From Chloroflexota bacterium (lineage in GTDB: Bacteria > Chloroflexota > Limnocylindria > QHBO01), in NCBI GenBank assembly GCA_023250255.1, contig JAHFBB010000045.1:1-6923 (forward strand): a DNA stretch of 6,923 nt, given 5' to 3'. The notes beneath the pieces are model-generated. The model did not search any database and was not told the DNA's origin. It worked only from the letters and a program-made list of their open reading frames with translations. Below, piece after piece: positions 6,110-6,923 of the stretch. The translations under genes and the position numbers were made by a program. Each line of letters opens with the position of its first letter. Position 1 is the stretch's first letter.

Positions 6110-6115
6110 TAGATC

Positions 6116-6923
6116 GTGGCCCAGACGTTGATCCCGCTCACCACCGTCGAGACCGGGGGTGCCGCCCCCCTGCACGCCCACGGGGAGGGGCCGCTGGTCG
6201 ACGGGTTCGGCCGCAGTCTGCGGGCGCTGCGAGTCAGCGTGACCGATGCCTGCCAGTTCCGCTGCCTGTACTGCATGCCGTCGGAGGACATGACGTTCCT
6301 TCCGCACCGCGAACTGCTGACGCCCGCGGAGATCGCCAGGTTGGTAGGCCTGTTCGTGCGCCACGGGGTGACCGGCGTGCGGTTGACCGGCGGTGAGCCG
6401 CTGGTACGGCACGAATTGCCGGAGATCATCGGCCTGCTGGCGGCCCTGGAGCCGGACGGTCTGGCCGACCTGTCGCTGACGACCAACGGATTCCTCCTCG
6501 AACGCCAGCTGCCCGACCTGGTCGCCGCCGGCCTGCGCCGGCTGAACGTGAGCATCGATTCCCTTGTCCGGGAGCGGTTCCGGGACATCACCCGGCGCGA
6601 CGCCCTGGACCAGGTGCTGGCTGGCCTGCGCGCCGCCGAGGCGTACCCCGAACTGCGTCCCCTGAAGGTCAATGCGGTGGCCCTCCGCGACTCCACCGAG
6701 CACGAGATCGGCGCATTCGCCGAACTGGCCCGGAGTCGTGGGTACGTCGTTCGGTTCATCGAATTCATGCCGCTCGACGGCGGCGGCCGGTGGACCCAGG
6801 GCGAGGTGCTCAGCGGCGCCGAGCTGCGGGCGGCCCTGGAGGCATCGGTCCCGCGCTCGTGGCTTCCCCTGGAGCAGATGCCGCTATCGGATCCGGCGCA
6901 AACCAGCCGGGTCTATCGCTTCG
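6116..6923 (+). CDS. moaA: MoaA, GTP 3',8-cyclase (N-terminal 269 codons, cut by window edge)
   Basis: MoaA is a radical-SAM enzyme that converts GTP to 3',8-cyclo-7,8-dihydro-GTP, the first step of molybdenum cofactor synthesis, in the cytoplasm. The SAM [4Fe-4S] ligands are Cys46, Cys50 and Cys53 in SVTDACQFRCLYCMP. Further family marks are VRLTGGEPLVR (88-98), LTTNG (121-125), LNVSIDSL (143-150), LKVNAVAL (183-190) and RFIEFMPLD (213-221). Arg39, equivalent to the GTP-contacting Arg17 of Staphylococcus aureus MoaA as I recall it, is kept. The usual TDRCN reads TDACQ. The C-terminal [4Fe-4S] cluster and GG tail lie outside the window. GTG at 6116 is the first possible start, since TAG stands in frame at 6110. 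It gives an N-terminus about 22 residues longer than typical, with no clear ATG/GTG nearer the domain. It is divergent from the LLM operon. Confidence 0.93.
   Translation, partial: MAQTLIPLTTVETGGAAPLHAHGEGPLVDGFGRSLRALRVSVTDACQFRCLYCMPSEDMTFLPHRELLTPAEIARLVGLFVRHGVTGVRLTGGEPLVRHELPEIIGLLAALEPDGLADLSLTTNGFLLERQLPDLVAAGLRRLNVSIDSLVRERFRDITRRDALDQVLAGLRAAEAYPELRPLKVNAVALRDSTEHEIGAFAELARSRGYVVRFIEFMPLDGGGRWTQGEVLSGAELRAALEASVPRSWLPLEQMPLSDPAQTSRVYRF

Noticed and set aside
5058..6131. Plus-strand open frame of 357 codons opposite the LLM oxidoreductase
   Set aside because: It is complementary to a gene with strong family motifs, has no motif of its own and runs into the moaA promoter region.
6100..6396. 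Plus-strand open frame overlapping the start of moaA
   Set aside because: It is a different frame within moaA without any domain; the radical-SAM cysteines are all in the frame that starts at 6116.

Overview
The window is GC-rich, with mostly G or C in third codon positions. Four of the six chromosomal start codons chosen here (excluding the ATG of the edge-cut permease) are GTG or sit directly behind a -10 box with no Shine-Dalgarno sequence. Together with an F420-type luciferase-like oxidoreductase, this suggests a high-GC bacterium from a lineage that uses leaderless mRNAs and coenzyme F420, such as Actinomycetota or a high-GC Chloroflexota (Limnocylindria-like). The lineage is inferred; no rRNA or marker phylogeny is available in the window. 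I see no tRNA, rRNA, CRISPR, insertion sequence or phage gene. Coding density is very high and all intergenic gaps are under 100 bases.

Region 1 (1-2926, minus strand) is an uptake and oxidation cluster. It reads, in transcription order, as a DAO-family FAD amine/amino-acid oxidoreductase, then a PotD-type lipoprotein binding protein, then the start of a PotB-type ABC permease that is cut by the left edge. The binding protein has its own promoter and a strong ribosome binding site. The permease follows 12 bases after it. The likely role is import of a polyamine-like or related amine compound and its flavin-dependent oxidation.

Region 2 (2927-4164, plus strand) is a thiolase of the 3-oxoadipyl-CoA (PcaF/PaaJ) type, divergent from the oxidoreductase. 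The two starts are only 50 bases apart. Their promoters overlap back to back around a perfect 7-bp inverted repeat, so they are probably regulated together or against each other. A thiolase would fit downstream carbon recovery as acyl-CoA, but that link is inference.

Region 3 (4168-6044, minus strand) is a two-gene operon. It holds an F420-dependent LLM oxidoreductase related to F420-dependent glucose-6-phosphate dehydrogenase, followed by an alpha/beta hydrolase coupled through an ATGA overlap. The hydrolase ends 3 bases from the thiolase stop in a convergent arrangement with no room for a dedicated terminator.

Region 4 (6116-6923, plus strand) is the first 269 codons of moaA (GTP 3',8-cyclase, molybdenum cofactor synthesis), cut by the right edge. 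It is divergent from the LLM gene across a 71-base gap that holds a 6-bp inverted repeat.

The genes are individually recognisable families. I see no wholly new system. The most informative signals are the fixed -10-to-start spacing in the leaderless genes and the architecture of the divergent promoter at 2927-2976.
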